A stretch of 64,000 nt of DNA from NCBI GenBank assembly GCA_963769745.1, contig CAVYNB010000026.1, positions 9,216 to 73,215 of the forward strand, in the 5' to 3' direction. Of this stretch, positions 28,862 to 37,794 are shown piece after piece. Source of the stretch: JALORV01 sp963769745. GTDB taxonomy: Bacteria; Pseudomonadota; Gammaproteobacteria; Burkholderiales; Burkholderiaceae_F. The first letter of the stretch is position 1. The number at the start of each line of letters is the position of its first letter. The notes below the pieces were generated by a model, which was not told the DNA's origin, made no database searches, and saw only the letters and a program-made list of their open reading frames with translations. Position numbers and translations under genes: made by a program.

Positions 28862-30106
28862 ATGCAGAGCCTGCAGAGCGCATTCGGCCTGGTTGTGATG
28901 CTGGCCGTGGCCTGGATCGTGTCCGAGCAGCGCCGGTTGATCCCGTGGCGAATCATCGTCAGTGGCCTGCTGCTGGCGTTCGCGCTCGCGGCCGCGCTGC
29001 TCAAGATTCCTGTGCTTGCGGCAGCCCTGGCGAGCCTGAATTCCGCGCTCGCTGTCTTCGAGCAGGCGCTGCAGGCCGGAACGGGCTTCGTCTTTGGGTA
29101 TCTGGGGGGCGCCGAGCCACCGTTTGCGGTGACGCAGGCGAGCTCGAACTTCGTGCTGGCCTTTCGCGCACTGCCTCTGGTGCTGCTGGTGGCGGCGCTG
29201 TCGGCGCTGCTGTTTCACTGGGGCGTGCTGCCGTTGCTGGTCCGTGCCTTTGCCTGGCTGCTGCAACGGACCATGGGCATCGGAGGATCCGTAGGAGTTT
29301 CAGCCGCAGCGAACGTCTTCGTTGGCATGGTCGAAGCTCCTCTGGTGATCGCGCCCTACCTGGGCCGCCTCTCGCGTGGCGAGCTCTTCATCGTGATGAA
29401 CTGCGGCATGGCCACCATTGCCGGCACGGTGCTCGTGCTCTATGCGACGTTGCTGAATCCGGTGGTTCCGAATGTGTTCGGCCACCTGCTGGTCGCGTCG
29501 ATCGTTGCCACTCCCATGGCCATCGTCGTCGCGGCGATCATGGTGCCGCCACGGCTGACCGACGATGCCCGCGTAACGCTGCGGCGCGAGGACGCCAACG
29601 CCGTCGCCGCGCTGACACGGGGAACGCTCGAGGGACTGCAACTGTTGCTGAACATCGTTGCCATGCTGGTCGTGTTCGTCGCGCTCGTGGCACTGGCCAA
29701 TGCGCTGCTCGGTGCATTGCCGGACTTCCAGGGCGCGCCGCTGACGCTCGAACGCGTGTTCGGGTGGCTCTTTGCGCCGCTGGCATGGCTCATCGGCGTA
29801 CCCGCCTCCGAGGCGATGACCGCGGGTGCCCTTCTCGGCAAGAAGACCGTGCTGAACGAGCTCATTGCGTATGTCGACATGGCTCGGCTGCCGGCCGATG
29901 CATTGTCCGAGCGCAGCCGCCTGCTGCTCACCTACGCCTTGTGCGGGTTCGCGAACTTCGGCAGCCTCGGCATCATGCTCGGCGGCCTGTCGGCGCTGCT
30001 GCCGGCGGAACGACGCGCCGAACTGGCCGAACTCGGCTTGAAGTCGATCTTCGCCGGACTCCTGGCGACCTGTCTGACCGCCGCGATCGTCGGCATACTG
30101 AACTGA
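28862..30106 (+). CDS. NupC-type concentrative nucleoside transporter
   Basis: A 414-residue polytopic inner-membrane protein with at least eight hydrophobic helices. The family signatures are visible: SVGVSAAANVFVGMVEAPLV, then MNCGMATIAGTVLVLYA, and in the second half CGFANFGSLGIMLGGL. CNT proteins import nucleosides with H+ or Na+. ATG 28862 follows a GGAGGGAG ribosome binding site. The stop overlaps the GNAT start by one base (TGATG), so the two are coupled. Confidence 0.9.
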   Translation: MQSLQSAFGLVVMLAVAWIVSEQRRLIPWRIIVSGLLLAFALAAALLKIPVLAAALASLNSALAVFEQALQAGTGFVFGYLGGAEPPFAVTQASSNFVLAFRALPLVLLVAALSALLFHWGVLPLLVRAFAWLLQRTMGIGGSVGVSAAANVFVGMVEAPLVIAPYLGRLSRGELFIVMNCGMATIAGTVLVLYATLLNPVVPNVFGHLLVASIVATPMAIVVAAIMVPPRLTDDARVTLRREDANAVAALTRGTLEGLQLLLNIVAMLVVFVALVALANALLGALPDFQGAPLTLERVFGWLFAPLAWLIGVPASEAMTAGALLGKKTVLNELIAYVDMARLPADALSERSRLLLTYALCGFANFGSLGIMLGGLSALLPAERRAELAELGLKSIFAGLLATCLTAAIVGILN

Positions 30107-30652
30107 TGGACATCATTGTCTTGCGTGGCGAGCGGGTCCTCCTGCGTGGCTGGGAGCCGCGTGATGCGGAGCCATTCGCAGCAATGAACGGCGACCCGGT
30201 CGTGATGGAGCATTTCACGTCTCCCCTCACGCGCGGTCGACAGCAACGCGATGATGGAACGATTGCAGCAGGGACTCGAGAGCCGGGGATGGGGAGCATG
30301 GTGTCTCGACATCGACGGGACCTGCGTCGGTTTCGTCGGACTTACTCCGGTGTCATTCGAGGCGCCCTTCACTCCCTGCGTTGAAATCGGCTGGCGCGTG
30401 GCCGCGGCTTACTGGGGCAAGGGCTACGCCACCGAGGCCGCCCGCCTGGCGGTCGGCCTCGGCTTCAGTACGGCCGGACTGGATGAGATCGTCTCGTTCA
30501 CGGCGGTGGCGAACTGGCGTTCGCGCCGGGTAATGGAGCGGCTGGGCATGCGACGTCGCGCAAGTGAGGACTTTGATCATCCGCGGGTTCCCCTCGGACA
30601 CCCATTGCGGCGCCACGTCCTCTATCGACTCTCCGCGCGCGACTTCAAGTGA
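30106..30652 (+). CDS. GNAT N-acetyltransferase, RimJ/RimL type (frame interrupted)
   Basis: The N-terminus MDIIVLRGERVLLRGWEPRD at 30106 is typical of RimJ/RimL-like acetyltransferases. At about 30232-30237 the frame changes: after SPLTR one frame becomes RQQRDDGT, and the next continues DSNAMMERLQQGLESRGWGA, IGWRVAAAYWGKGYATEAAR (the acetyl-CoA-binding motif A) and NWRSRRVMERLGM. One base removed gives about 181 residues. The substrate is unknown. It is coupled to the NupC-like gene and converges with tatD. Confidence 0.82.
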
Positions 30653-30709
30653 TTTCTCAGGTCGTGTCGGCAGCAGGCCGTCTCTTTGTTCATTCAATCT
30701 GAACGTCCT

Positions 30710-31495
30710 CTAAGTTACTTTAGATATATGACGTAACACATTGAATAAACGATAGAAATTGTCTGTCGTTGCAGCTGCTATCTCGGTAACCTCCCGTCCA
30801 TGAAGCACGGCCAGCTTCTCCGCAACATGCGGCACGTAGGACGGTTCGTTGGTTCGGCCGCGATGCGGGACCGGCGCCAGATACGGCGCGTCGGTCTCGA
30901 TCAGCAGACGGTCCAGCGGCACTCCAGCCGCCGCTGCCTGCAGCTCCTTCGCGTTCTTGAAGGTGACGATGCCCGAGAACGAGATATGGAAGCCCAGGTC
31001 CATGGCCTGGCGCGCGACTTCGGCCGTTTCGGTGAAGCAGTGCATGACGCCGCCCACCCGATCGGCGCCTTCTTCCCGCATCAGTCGCAGCGTGTCCGCG
31101 GCGGCCGCGCGCGTATGGATGATCAGCGGCTTGCCGCAGGCCCGTGCCGCCCGAATGTGGACCCGGAAGCGCTCGCGCTGCCAGTCCAGCGGCTCGGGCA
31201 ATCGGTAGTAGTCGAGCCCGGTTTCCCCGATGGCGACCACTTTCGGATCGTCGGCGAGCTCGAGGAGGCGATCCACCGTGGGCTCGGGTGCGCCCGTGGT
31301 GTCCGGATGCACGCCTACGGAGGCGACGAGGTTGTCAGTCGATCGCGCGATAGCCAGCACACGAGGAAACTCCTCGAGCGTCGTGCAGACGTTGAGAGCC
31401 GCCTCGACCTGGGCGGCCTTCATGCGTTCCAGGATGCCTGCAAGATCGCCGGCGAGTTCCGGAAACGACAGGTGGCAGTGGGAGTCGACGAACAT
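30710..31495 (-). CDS. tatD: TatD family metal-dependent DNase
   Basis: TatD-type hydrolases are metal-dependent nucleases. The 261-residue protein has the first metal-binding HxH (VDSHCHLSF), the Glu in AIGETGLDYY, the His in LIIHTRAA, MHCFTE and IETDAPYLAPVPHRG(R). The last few codons (VLRHISKVT) are AT-rich compared with the gene and may be a short extension. It is the last gene of mltG-tmk-holB-pilZ-tatD, the standard betaproteobacterial order. Confidence 0.93.
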   Translation of the reverse strand: MFVDSHCHLSFPELAGDLAGILERMKAAQVEAALNVCTTLEEFPRVLAIARSTDNLVASVGVHPDTTGAPEPTVDRLLELADDPKVVAIGETGLDYYRLPEPLDWQRERFRVHIRAARACGKPLIIHTRAAAADTLRLMREEGADRVGGVMHCFTETAEVARQAMDLGFHISFSGIVTFKNAKELQAAAAGVPLDRLLIETDAPYLAPVPHRGRTNEPSYVPHVAEKLAVLHGREVTEIAAATTDNFYRLFNVLRHISKVT

Positions 31496-31538
31496 GAAGA
31501 TACCTCCGCCCGCTCGGACGGCGGCAGCGGGGCGAAGA

Positions 31539-31922
31539 CTACAGAGTGTGGGTCGGACGCGCCGACTTCAACGCCGCGCCGAGGGCGTCTTCAATCCGCT
31601 TGCGCGCGGTCAGGCCCGACTCGTCAGGCGGAAAGTGCACACCGATGCCCGGTGTCTTGTTGCCGCCCGCCGCGGGACTGATCCAGACGACCTTGCCGGC
31701 GACCGGAATGCGGGTCGAGTCGTCGAGCAGCGTCAGGATCAGGTACACGTCGTCACCCAGCTGGTACGGACGCGTGGTGGGCACGAAGATGCCGCCGTTT
31801 TTCAGGTACGGCATGTACGCAGCGTAGAGGGCGGCCTTTTCCTTGATCGACAGGGACAGCACCGCGGGTCGCGCACCCGCCTGTTGCCCGTTGGCTGCCG
31901 ACTTCGCCGCTGCATCGTTCAT
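31539..31922 (-). CDS. PilZ domain protein
   Basis: A 127-residue PilZ-type protein. Its beta-strand core runs VLSLSIKEKAALYAAYMPYL, NGGIFVPTTRPYQLGD, ARIPVAGKVVWISPA-like text and GIGVHFPPDE. The classic c-di-GMP RxxxR motif is not evident, as in the PilZ protein of type IV pilus biogenesis that gives the family its name. In Pseudomonas pilZ also follows holB. No pilus genes are in this window, so a pilus role is inferred from family and position only. Confidence 0.85.
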   Translation of the reverse strand: MNDAAAKSAANGQQAGARPAVLSLSIKEKAALYAAYMPYLKNGGIFVPTTRPYQLGDDVYLILTLLDDSTRIPVAGKVVWISPAAGGNKTPGIGVHFPPDESGLTARKRIEDALGAALKSARPTHTL

Positions 31923-31944
31923 CAGGCCTTGTATCCCTTGTTGC

Positions 31945-33003
31945 TCACTGCGCCGGACGGACCGCGTCCAGATAGCTGATCAGCGCGCTCTCAACCACCA
32001 ACCGCGCGTTGAGCGGGTGCTCGGCTGTGGCTTGCGCATCGTCCAGCCGACCGAGCCAGGCAAGCAGCCGTTCCGGCTCGCAGGCACGGGCGACCGACGC
32101 GATCGCTCGCTGATGCCTCGGATGATAGCGAACGCGTCCTGCCGCCCTTTCCGCCAATAAGTCCCATCCCCAGCACTGAAACAGACGGATCGCCGCAGGA
32201 ACCGGTATGTCTTTCGGCACCGCGGACGCCACCTCCGCCAGACTCAGGTGCCCGCCCCGGGTCAGCAGGTCCAGCAGGCGCGCCTTCAATTCGGGCGCCA
32301 GCCTGCGCGCATCCTCATCGACGACCTCCAGACCGACGGGTGCACCGCCTGCTTCGGCCAGTTTTGCCTCGGCATCTTCGACACCCTGTGTTCGCAGCCA
32401 GGTCAGCGCCACGTCCGTCCCCGGTACCGGCGCACGCAGCAGGACGCAGCGGGAACGCACCGTCGGCAGTACAGCATCGAGCTCGTCCGTCACCGCGATG
32501 AAAACAGCGCCGGGCGGAGGCTCCTCCAGCAGTTTCAGTAGTGCGTTCGCGGCCGGACCGTTCAGCGCCTCGGCAGGCGCCAGGATGACGACGCGCCGCC
32601 CGCCGCGGTGCGCCGCCAGGGCGAGGAACTCTCCGATGGCCCGCACCTGGTCGATGAGAATGGCGCGGCTCGGCTTGCTGGTTTTCGACGGACTGGCGAT
32701 TGCGCCGTCGTCCTGCTCAGCGTCGAGGTCGTCGCGCATCGGCTGGTCGACCTCCGGCACCAGCCAGCGCAGGTCCGGATGATTGTCGGCTGCCAGCAAC
32801 TGGCATCCGGAACACTGTCCGCACGCCAGCGCCTGCCCTTCCGGCGCTTCGCATAGAAGCGACTGCGCCAGCGCATGCGCGAAGTGCCGCTTGCCGATGC
32901 CGCGGGCGCCATGCAGCAGCAACGCGTGCGGCATGCGCTCGCGCCCGGCGGCGACCTGCTGCCAGAGTGCGCCCTGCCAGGGCAGTGGCGTCAACCGTTC
33001 CAT
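31945..33003 (-). CDS. holB: DNA polymerase III delta' subunit
   Basis: HolB is part of the clamp loader that opens the beta sliding clamp. The 352-residue AAA+ protein has a P-loop-like LLHGARGIGKRHFAHA, the zinc module CGQCSGCQLLAADNHPD, VRAIGEFLALAAHRGGRRVV, and NALLKLLEEPPPGAVFIAVT with the SRC motif region (TVRSRCVLLRAP). It overlaps the tmk stop by 13 bases and precedes pilZ by 22 bases. Confidence 0.93.
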   Translation of the reverse strand: MERLTPLPWQGALWQQVAAGRERMPHALLLHGARGIGKRHFAHALAQSLLCEAPEGQALACGQCSGCQLLAADNHPDLRWLVPEVDQPMRDDLDAEQDDGAIASPSKTSKPSRAILIDQVRAIGEFLALAAHRGGRRVVILAPAEALNGPAANALLKLLEEPPPGAVFIAVTDELDAVLPTVRSRCVLLRAPVPGTDVALTWLRTQGVEDAEAKLAEAGGAPVGLEVVDEDARRLAPELKARLLDLLTRGGHLSLAEVASAVPKDIPVPAAIRLFQCWGWDLLAERAAGRVRYHPRHQRAIASVARACEPERLLAWLGRLDDAQATAEHPLNARLVVESALISYLDAVRPAQ

Positions 33004-33608
33004 CGCTCCGCCAGTTCGATCAGTTGCAGGCGCAGTTCGTCGGGTGGGCGCGTACCGTCGATGACATAGAAACGGGCTGGATCGGACGCCGCGCGCGCGA
33101 GATAGGCACTGCGGACCGCGGCGAAGAACTGGACATCCTCCGATTCGAAGCGGTCCGCTGCGCGGGCCCGCGACAGTCGTAGGGCAGCGACCTCCGGCGG
33201 AACGTCGAAGAGCAGCGTCAGGTCCGGCTGCAGGTCGTCGTGCACCCAGTGTTCGAGCACAGCGATGCGCTCCTCGGCCACGCCCCGTCCACCCGACTGG
33301 TAGGCATAAGTGGCGTCGGTGAAACGATCACACAGGACCCAGTGCCCGACCGCCAGTGCCGGCCGGATGACACGGTCGAGGTGCTCGGCGCGCGCGGCGA
33401 ACAGCAGCAGCGTCTCGGTCTCGGCGGTCATGCGCTCGTTGAGGATCAGCTCGCGCAGCGCTTCGCCGAGCGAGGTGCCGCCCGGTTCGCGTGTCAGCAC
33501 GAGATGCAGACCCCGCGCGCGCAGCGCCGCGGCGACCGCGTCGATCTGCGTGCTCTTGCCGGCGCCGTCGATGCCTTCGACGGTGATGAAGCGCCCGCGC
33601 TCGGTCAT
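32991..33608 (-). CDS. tmk: Thymidylate kinase
   Basis: Tmk phosphorylates dTMP to dTDP. The 205-residue protein shows the P-loop EGIDGAGKSTQ, the dTMP-binding REPGGTSLGEALR, the CDRFTDATYAYQSGGRG motif and LIR-type text LTLLFDVPPEVA. The start overlaps the mltG stop by four bases (ATGA type) and the end overlaps holB, so mltG-tmk-holB are translationally linked. Confidence 0.96.
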   Translation of the reverse strand: MTERGRFITVEGIDGAGKSTQIDAVAAALRARGLHLVLTREPGGTSLGEALRELILNERMTAETETLLLFAARAEHLDRVIRPALAVGHWVLCDRFTDATYAYQSGGRGVAEERIAVLEHWVHDDLQPDLTLLFDVPPEVAALRLSRARAADRFESEDVQFFAAVRSAYLARAASDPARFYVIDGTRPPDELRLQLIELAERWNG

Positions 33609-34651
33609 CGGCCGATGCCCCGCTGATACTTGTCGACCGCACGATTGTGCGCGTCCAGCGACGTCGAGAACTGGGACGTCCCGTCACCGCGCGCGACAAA
33701 GTACAGTGCATCGGTCGCTGCGGGCTTCAGCGCGGCATCGATCGCCGCGCGCCCGGGCAGTGCAATCGGTGTCGGCGGCAGGCCCGCACGCATATAGGAG
33801 TTATAGGGGCCGTCGGTCACGAGATCGCGCTTGCGCAGATTGCCGTCGAAGCGCTCGCCCAGGCCGTAGATGACCGTTGGATCGGTCTGCAGCAGCATGC
33901 CGCGCTTGAGCCGGTTGACGAAGACCCCCCCGATCATCGAGCGTTCTCCCGGCTGTCCGGTCTCCTTCTCGATGATCGAGGCCATGATCAGCGCCTCATA
34001 GGGCGAACGGTAAGGCAGGTCCGCGGCCCGCGAGTCCCACGCCTCCTGCAGTGCAGCCATCTGCGCGCGATATGCCTGTCGCCAGACGTCGAGATCGCTG
34101 CTGCCGGGATCGTAGAGATACGTGTCCGGAGCGAACAGACCTTCCGGGTGCGGCTCGGCTGCGCCGATCGCCTGCAGCAGTTGGGCCGGGGTCATGTTCG
34201 CGCTGTCCTGCCGCAGGTCCGCAGAGGCCGCGAGCACCGTGCGCATTTCGCCGAAGGTGATGCCCTCGACGATGGTGAGTCGTTCCCGCAGGACCTCTCC
34301 TGCGCGCAGCTTGGCCATCAGTTGCGCCATCGTGGTACCACGTGCGATCGAGTACCGGCCCGCCCGCAGTGCCTGCGCCGTGTCGGTCGCGCGTGCCAGC
34401 GCAGCGAAGGCAAGTTCGTTGACCTCGATGCCGGCCGCGCGCGCCGCCTGAGCCACGCCGCGAGCGCTCGTGCCTGGCTTGACGCGGAACTCGACCGCGT
34501 CGGCGCTCATCGGCAGCGGTCGTTCATTGACGTACCAGCGCGCGCCGAGCGCCGCCGCAGCGCCCAGCACGAACACCACCACTGCAGCAAGGGTCAGCGC
34601 CCGTGTGCGCGAAGATTTCGCCATTCCATGAGACATTGCGACGAACGACAC
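33605..34651 (-). CDS. mltG: Endolytic murein transglycosylase MltG
   Basis: MltG (YceG) cuts nascent glycan strands and is thought to end peptidoglycan polymerisation. The 348-residue protein has one N-terminal membrane helix (ALTLAAVVVFVLGAAAALGA). The YceG domain contains IMASIIEKETGQPGERSMIG with the catalytic Glu, FVNRLKRGMLLQTDPTVIYG and YNSYMRAGLPPTPIALPG. Several Met codons are possible starts (34651, 34636, 34624); the first gives a short polar N-terminus before the helix. Confidence 0.93.
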   Translation of the reverse strand: MSFVAMSHGMAKSSRTRALTLAAVVVFVLGAAAALGARWYVNERPLPMSADAVEFRVKPGTSARGVAQAARAAGIEVNELAFAALARATDTAQALRAGRYSIARGTTMAQLMAKLRAGEVLRERLTIVEGITFGEMRTVLAASADLRQDSANMTPAQLLQAIGAAEPHPEGLFAPDTYLYDPGSSDLDVWRQAYRAQMAALQEAWDSRAADLPYRSPYEALIMASIIEKETGQPGERSMIGGVFVNRLKRGMLLQTDPTVIYGLGERFDGNLRKRDLVTDGPYNSYMRAGLPPTPIALPGRAAIDAALKPAATDALYFVARGDGTSQFSTSLDAHNRAVDKYQRGIGR

Positions 34652-34690
34652 CTATGATAATCGGCATGCTGAATCTGCCTTCTTGAACCG

Positions 34691-35708
34691 ATGACGGACA
34701 CTGTCGACACACCCAGCCGGCTTGGCGCCTTCGCAGCGTCGCACGCGGATCTCGCGGCGCTGCAGACGAGGACCTGTGCTGGCGCGGCTCGACGATCTTG
34801 GCTGCATAAGGGTCGAGGGACCCGATGCGATTGCGTTTCTGCAGTCGCAGCTGACCAACGACGTTGCACAACTCGGCCCCACGGCGCTGCAGTTGAATGC
34901 GTATTGCACGCCGAAGGGTCGCCTGCTCGCGACGTTTCATCAGTGGCGCGACGGCGAGGCCGTGTTGCTCCAGTTGCCGCGCGAGATTCTGGTCCCGGTA
35001 ATGAAGCGCCTGTCAATGTTCGTGCTCCGCTCCAAGGCCAGGCTGGTCGACGTCAGCTCCCAGCATGCCGCGTACGGCCTGATCGGGCCGCAGGCGGCCG
35101 ACGCGCTGCGCGCTGCCGGACTGGATGTGCCGGATGCACCATGGACGTCGTCGCTCCACAACGGGATGCGCGCCAGCCGCATGCCGGCGGCCACGGCAAC
35201 GGACGCGCGCTTCCTCCTCGATGTTCCCACCGGTGCGGTCTTGCCGCCTGCTCTCGCAGCCCTTCCTGCGGTGGCGGCGGCGGCATGGTGGTGGAGCGAG
35301 ATCGCGGCGGCGGTGCCGACCGTCTTCGCGGCGACCCAGGAGAGTTTCGTTCCGCAGATGATCAACTTCGAAGTTCTCGGTGGCGTGAATTTCAAGAAGG
35401 GCTGCTACCCCGGCCAGGAAATCGTGGCGCGCAGCCAGTACCTCGGCAAGCTCAAGCGCCGCATGCAGGTCGGGCACGCCGAGACGACCGAGCCGCCAGC
35501 CGCAGGTGCAGATGTGTTCCATTCGGGCCAGCCCGAGCCCGTGGGCACCATCGTGATGTCGGCGCTCGCGCCACCTGGCGGCGTCGATCTGCTGTTCGAA
35601 CTGCCCATCGATCGTCTCGAATCGGGCACGCTGCACCTCGATGCACGCGACGGCATCCGTATCGATGTGCGCGCGCTGCCCTATGCGCTCTTTGACCCGA
35701 CCGCATGA
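34691..35708 (+). CDS. ygfZ: Folate-binding protein YgfZ (frame interrupted near the N-terminus)
   Basis: YgfZ is a tetrahydrofolate-binding relative of GcvT that helps repair or assemble Fe-S proteins. The signature KKGCYPGQEIVARSQYLGKL with its key Cys is present, as is DAIAFLQSQLTNDV. The conserved core begins VLARLDDLGCIRVEGPD in one frame. The expected upstream segment MTDTVDTPSRLGAFAASHAD starts at 34691 in another, with a net one-base shift at about 34765-34785. Merged length is about 338 residues. The alternative is a late GTG start at 34779. A TATGATAAT stretch at 34653-34661 is a probable -10 region, shared with the divergent mltG side. Confidence 0.85.
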
Positions 35709-35721
35709 ACGCCGCACGGCC

Positions 35722-35775
35722 GCTCCGAAGGCGTTCGCTCCCCCTCGGGGGGACGGCGCGCAGCGCCAAGGGGGC
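35722..35775 (+). repeat. 54-base intergenic repeat, copy A
   Basis: This 54-base element matches the element at 49833-49886 (minus strand) at 51 of 54 positions. It contains two small inverted repeats, CCCCC-TC-GGGGG and GGCGC-GCA-GCGCC. It ends AGGGGGC seven bases before the GTG start of the DUF4936 gene, so its 3' end is placed where the ribosome binding site would lie. Confidence 0.8.
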
Positions 35776-35781
35776 CGCTAA

Positions 35782-36072
35782 GTGAGTACCGCGCACGAAA
35801 ACTGGTACGTCTACTACCCGGCTCCGGCTGCGGCGGGATCGGTGTTGCCTCAGCTGCGCGCGATGCAGCAGCGCCTCGCCGATCGCAGCGGGGTGCGTGC
35901 GCGCCTCGAGGAGCGCGTCGGTCCTGGCGCGACCCCGACCTGGATGGAAGTCTATGAAGGCGTGAGCGATCCGGACGGGTTCGCGGCCACCCTGGCAGAG
36001 GCAGTCGGCGCCGGTGAGTGGACGCGGGAACTGGCGCAGGCGCGCCGCGTCGAACGATTCCGTTGCCTCTGA
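35782..36072 (+). CDS. DUF4936 family protein
   Basis: A 96-residue protein starting at GTG 35782 (MSTAHENWYVYYPAPAAAGS). The NWYVYYPAP opening and the closing EWTRELAQARRVERFRCL match the small DUF4936 family of Betaproteobacteria. It has no known function; the fold looks like a short alpha/beta stress-response or monooxygenase-type barrel, which is a guess. It lies between ygfZ and the NRDE gene on the same strand, with the start just behind repeat copy A. Confidence 0.75.
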   Translation: MSTAHENWYVYYPAPAAAGSVLPQLRAMQQRLADRSGVRARLEERVGPGATPTWMEVYEGVSDPDGFAATLAEAVGAGEWTRELAQARRVERFRCL

Positions 36073-36076
36073 CACC

Positions 36077-36911
36077 ATGTGCCTGATCGTCTTCGCCTGG
36101 CATGCGCATCCCGACTACCCGCTGATTTCGGTGGGCAACCGGGACGAGTTCTATACGCGCAGGACGCGGCCGGCGTCGTGGTGGGGGCAGGCAGTATCAC
36201 TGCTGGCCGGGCAGGACGAGGAAGCCGGCGGGACGTGGTTTGGAATCACGCGACGCGGACGCCTGGCGGCGCTGACCAACGTGCGTTCGCCGAGCGAGCG
36301 CAACCCGCATGCGCCGTCGCGCGGCGCGCTGGTGCTGGCCGCCTTGCAGGCTCCCGAGCGTATTGATCAGTGGATCGATCGTCATGCGCATCGGACGCCG
36401 GCCTTCAACGGATTCAACCTGCTGGCCGGCGACATCATGCCGACCGGTCGCGATGCCGCCGGTTCGCTGCACTACTACAGCAATCGTCTCGACGTGCCGG
36501 CCCAGCCATTGGCGCCCGGCGTCTACGGACTGTCGAACGCTTTTCTCGACACGCCATGGCCGAAAGTGACGCGTGCGGTCACGCAGTTTGCCTGTTCGGT
36601 CGCCAATCGCGTCAGCGTCGATGACCTGTTGTCGCTGATGGCCGATCGGGAACTGGCGCGCGAATCCGATCTGCCCTCAACCGGCGTGCCACTCGACTGG
36701 GAACGTGCGCTTTCGGCCATCCAGATACGGGCCAATGGCTACGGTACGCGCGCAACGACCGCGGTGACCGTGCGCGCCGACGGACTGGTCACCTTCTTCG
36801 AACGCAGCTTTCGATGCGGTCGATCCCGAGCGTTGGTCGGACCGTCACTTCGAGTTCATGATCGACACCGCTTCGCGTCCCGCGCGGCTCAAGGCACCCG
36901 ACTCGAACTGA
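36077..36911 (+). CDS. NRDE / TANGO2 family protein (frame interrupted near the C-terminus)
   Basis: The start MCLIVFAWHAHPDYPLISVG, then NRDEFYTR (the NRDE motif) and FGITRRGRLAALTNVRSP define this family. Eukaryotic TANGO2 has been linked to lipid and haem metabolism; the bacterial role is open. At about 36809-36813 the frame shifts: one frame reads RSFRCGRSRA, the next gives DAVDPERWSDRHFEFMIDTA and stops at 36911. Removing one base gives about 277 residues. It follows DUF4936 by four bases and converges with a GNAT gene. Confidence 0.85.
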
Positions 36912-36926
36912 ACCGGCGGCCCGGCT

Positions 36927-37343
36927 CTACAGCGTGCGCTGCATGTCGACGTGGGGAATGCCCGCGTCGAGGTACTCGCCACTGATGACCTCAAAGCCGT
37001 GCCGTTGATAGAACGGTATCGCGTGCGTCTGTGCGCTCAGGACAGTCGCGCGATGCCCTCGCCGACGCGCCTCTTCCATCAAGTACGTGAGCAATGCACT
37101 GCCGGTACCTGCGCCGCGCGCGGTCGGCAGCACTGCCATGCGGCCGATGTGTCCATCCGGCAATAGACGTCCTGTCCCGACAGCGGTTGCTGCGTCGAAC
37201 GCGACGGCGTGGACCGACTGCGGATCCCACGCGTCGATTTCCATGTCGGCCGGGACTTTCTGTTCGTCGACGAACACCGCATGCCGGATCGGTGCCGCCC
37301 ACGCGCGCAGATCATCCCACCCGCCCAGCTCAACGCGCAGCAT
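36927..37343 (-). CDS. GNAT N-acetyltransferase, ElaA/YjcF-like
   Basis: A 138-residue acetyltransferase beginning MLRVELGGWDDLRAWAAPIR. Motif A is visible as IGRMAVLPTARGAGTGSALL, followed by AQTHAIPFYQRHGFEVISGE and IPHVDMQRTL at the end. These match the small YjcF/ElaA-like GNAT group; the substrate is not known. The start overlaps the thioesterase stop by 14 bases. Confidence 0.85.
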   Translation of the reverse strand: MLRVELGGWDDLRAWAAPIRHAVFVDEQKVPADMEIDAWDPQSVHAVAFDAATAVGTGRLLPDGHIGRMAVLPTARGAGTGSALLTYLMEEARRRGHRATVLSAQTHAIPFYQRHGFEVISGEYLDAGIPHVDMQRTL

Positions 37344-37794
37344 GCTCGTTCTTTTCCTCGGGCGGAGTCGTCTCGAACGCGCGCACCTGCCGGCACAGGA
37401 CGTCGGGCAACGCGAGCGGTGACTTGCTCGCCGCATCCGTGTTGACGTAGACGAGCTCGCCTGCAATGAGCGGCGTTGCGGTCTGCCCGCGCCGGTACAT
37501 CTCGATTGTGAACAGCAGGCTCGTCGTGCCCAGCCGTGCCGTTCGTCCGCATATCTCGAGTTCGTCGTCGTAGCGGGCCGGGGCGTGATACTCGAGCGTG
37601 GCCTTGCGTACGAAGAGATCGGAGCCGACGGCAAGAAAGGCGGCGGGGTAGGTCATGCCGATCGCGCGCCAGTATTCGGTGACGCACACGTCGCAATACG
37701 CCAGGTAGTGGCCGTTGAACACCACGCCCTGCAGGTCGACCTCCGCCCAGCGCACGCGCAGCGGCAGCCGGTGGCGGAAGTCGACGTACGGCAC
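37330..37794 (-). CDS. 4HBT-type acyl-CoA thioesterase (YbgC/FcbC-like)
   Basis: A 154-residue hot-dog-fold protein. The active-site region reads RWAEVDLQGVVFNGHYLAYCD, where the usual Asp of the YbgC/4HBT motif lies in the D-x-x-G-V-V-F-N segment. EYHAPARYDDELEI is also typical. It probably hydrolyses acyl-CoA thioesters. The start is GTG at 37794, sharing one base with the stop of the M16 peptidase. Its position at the end of a run with acyl-CoA enzymes is suggestive of the same pathway but not proof. Confidence 0.85.
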   Translation of the reverse strand: MPYVDFRHRLPLRVRWAEVDLQGVVFNGHYLAYCDVCVTEYWRAIGMTYPAAFLAVGSDLFVRKATLEYHAPARYDDELEICGRTARLGTTSLLFTIEMYRRGQTATPLIAGELVYVNTDAASKSPLALPDVLCRQVRAFETTPPEEKNEHAAR

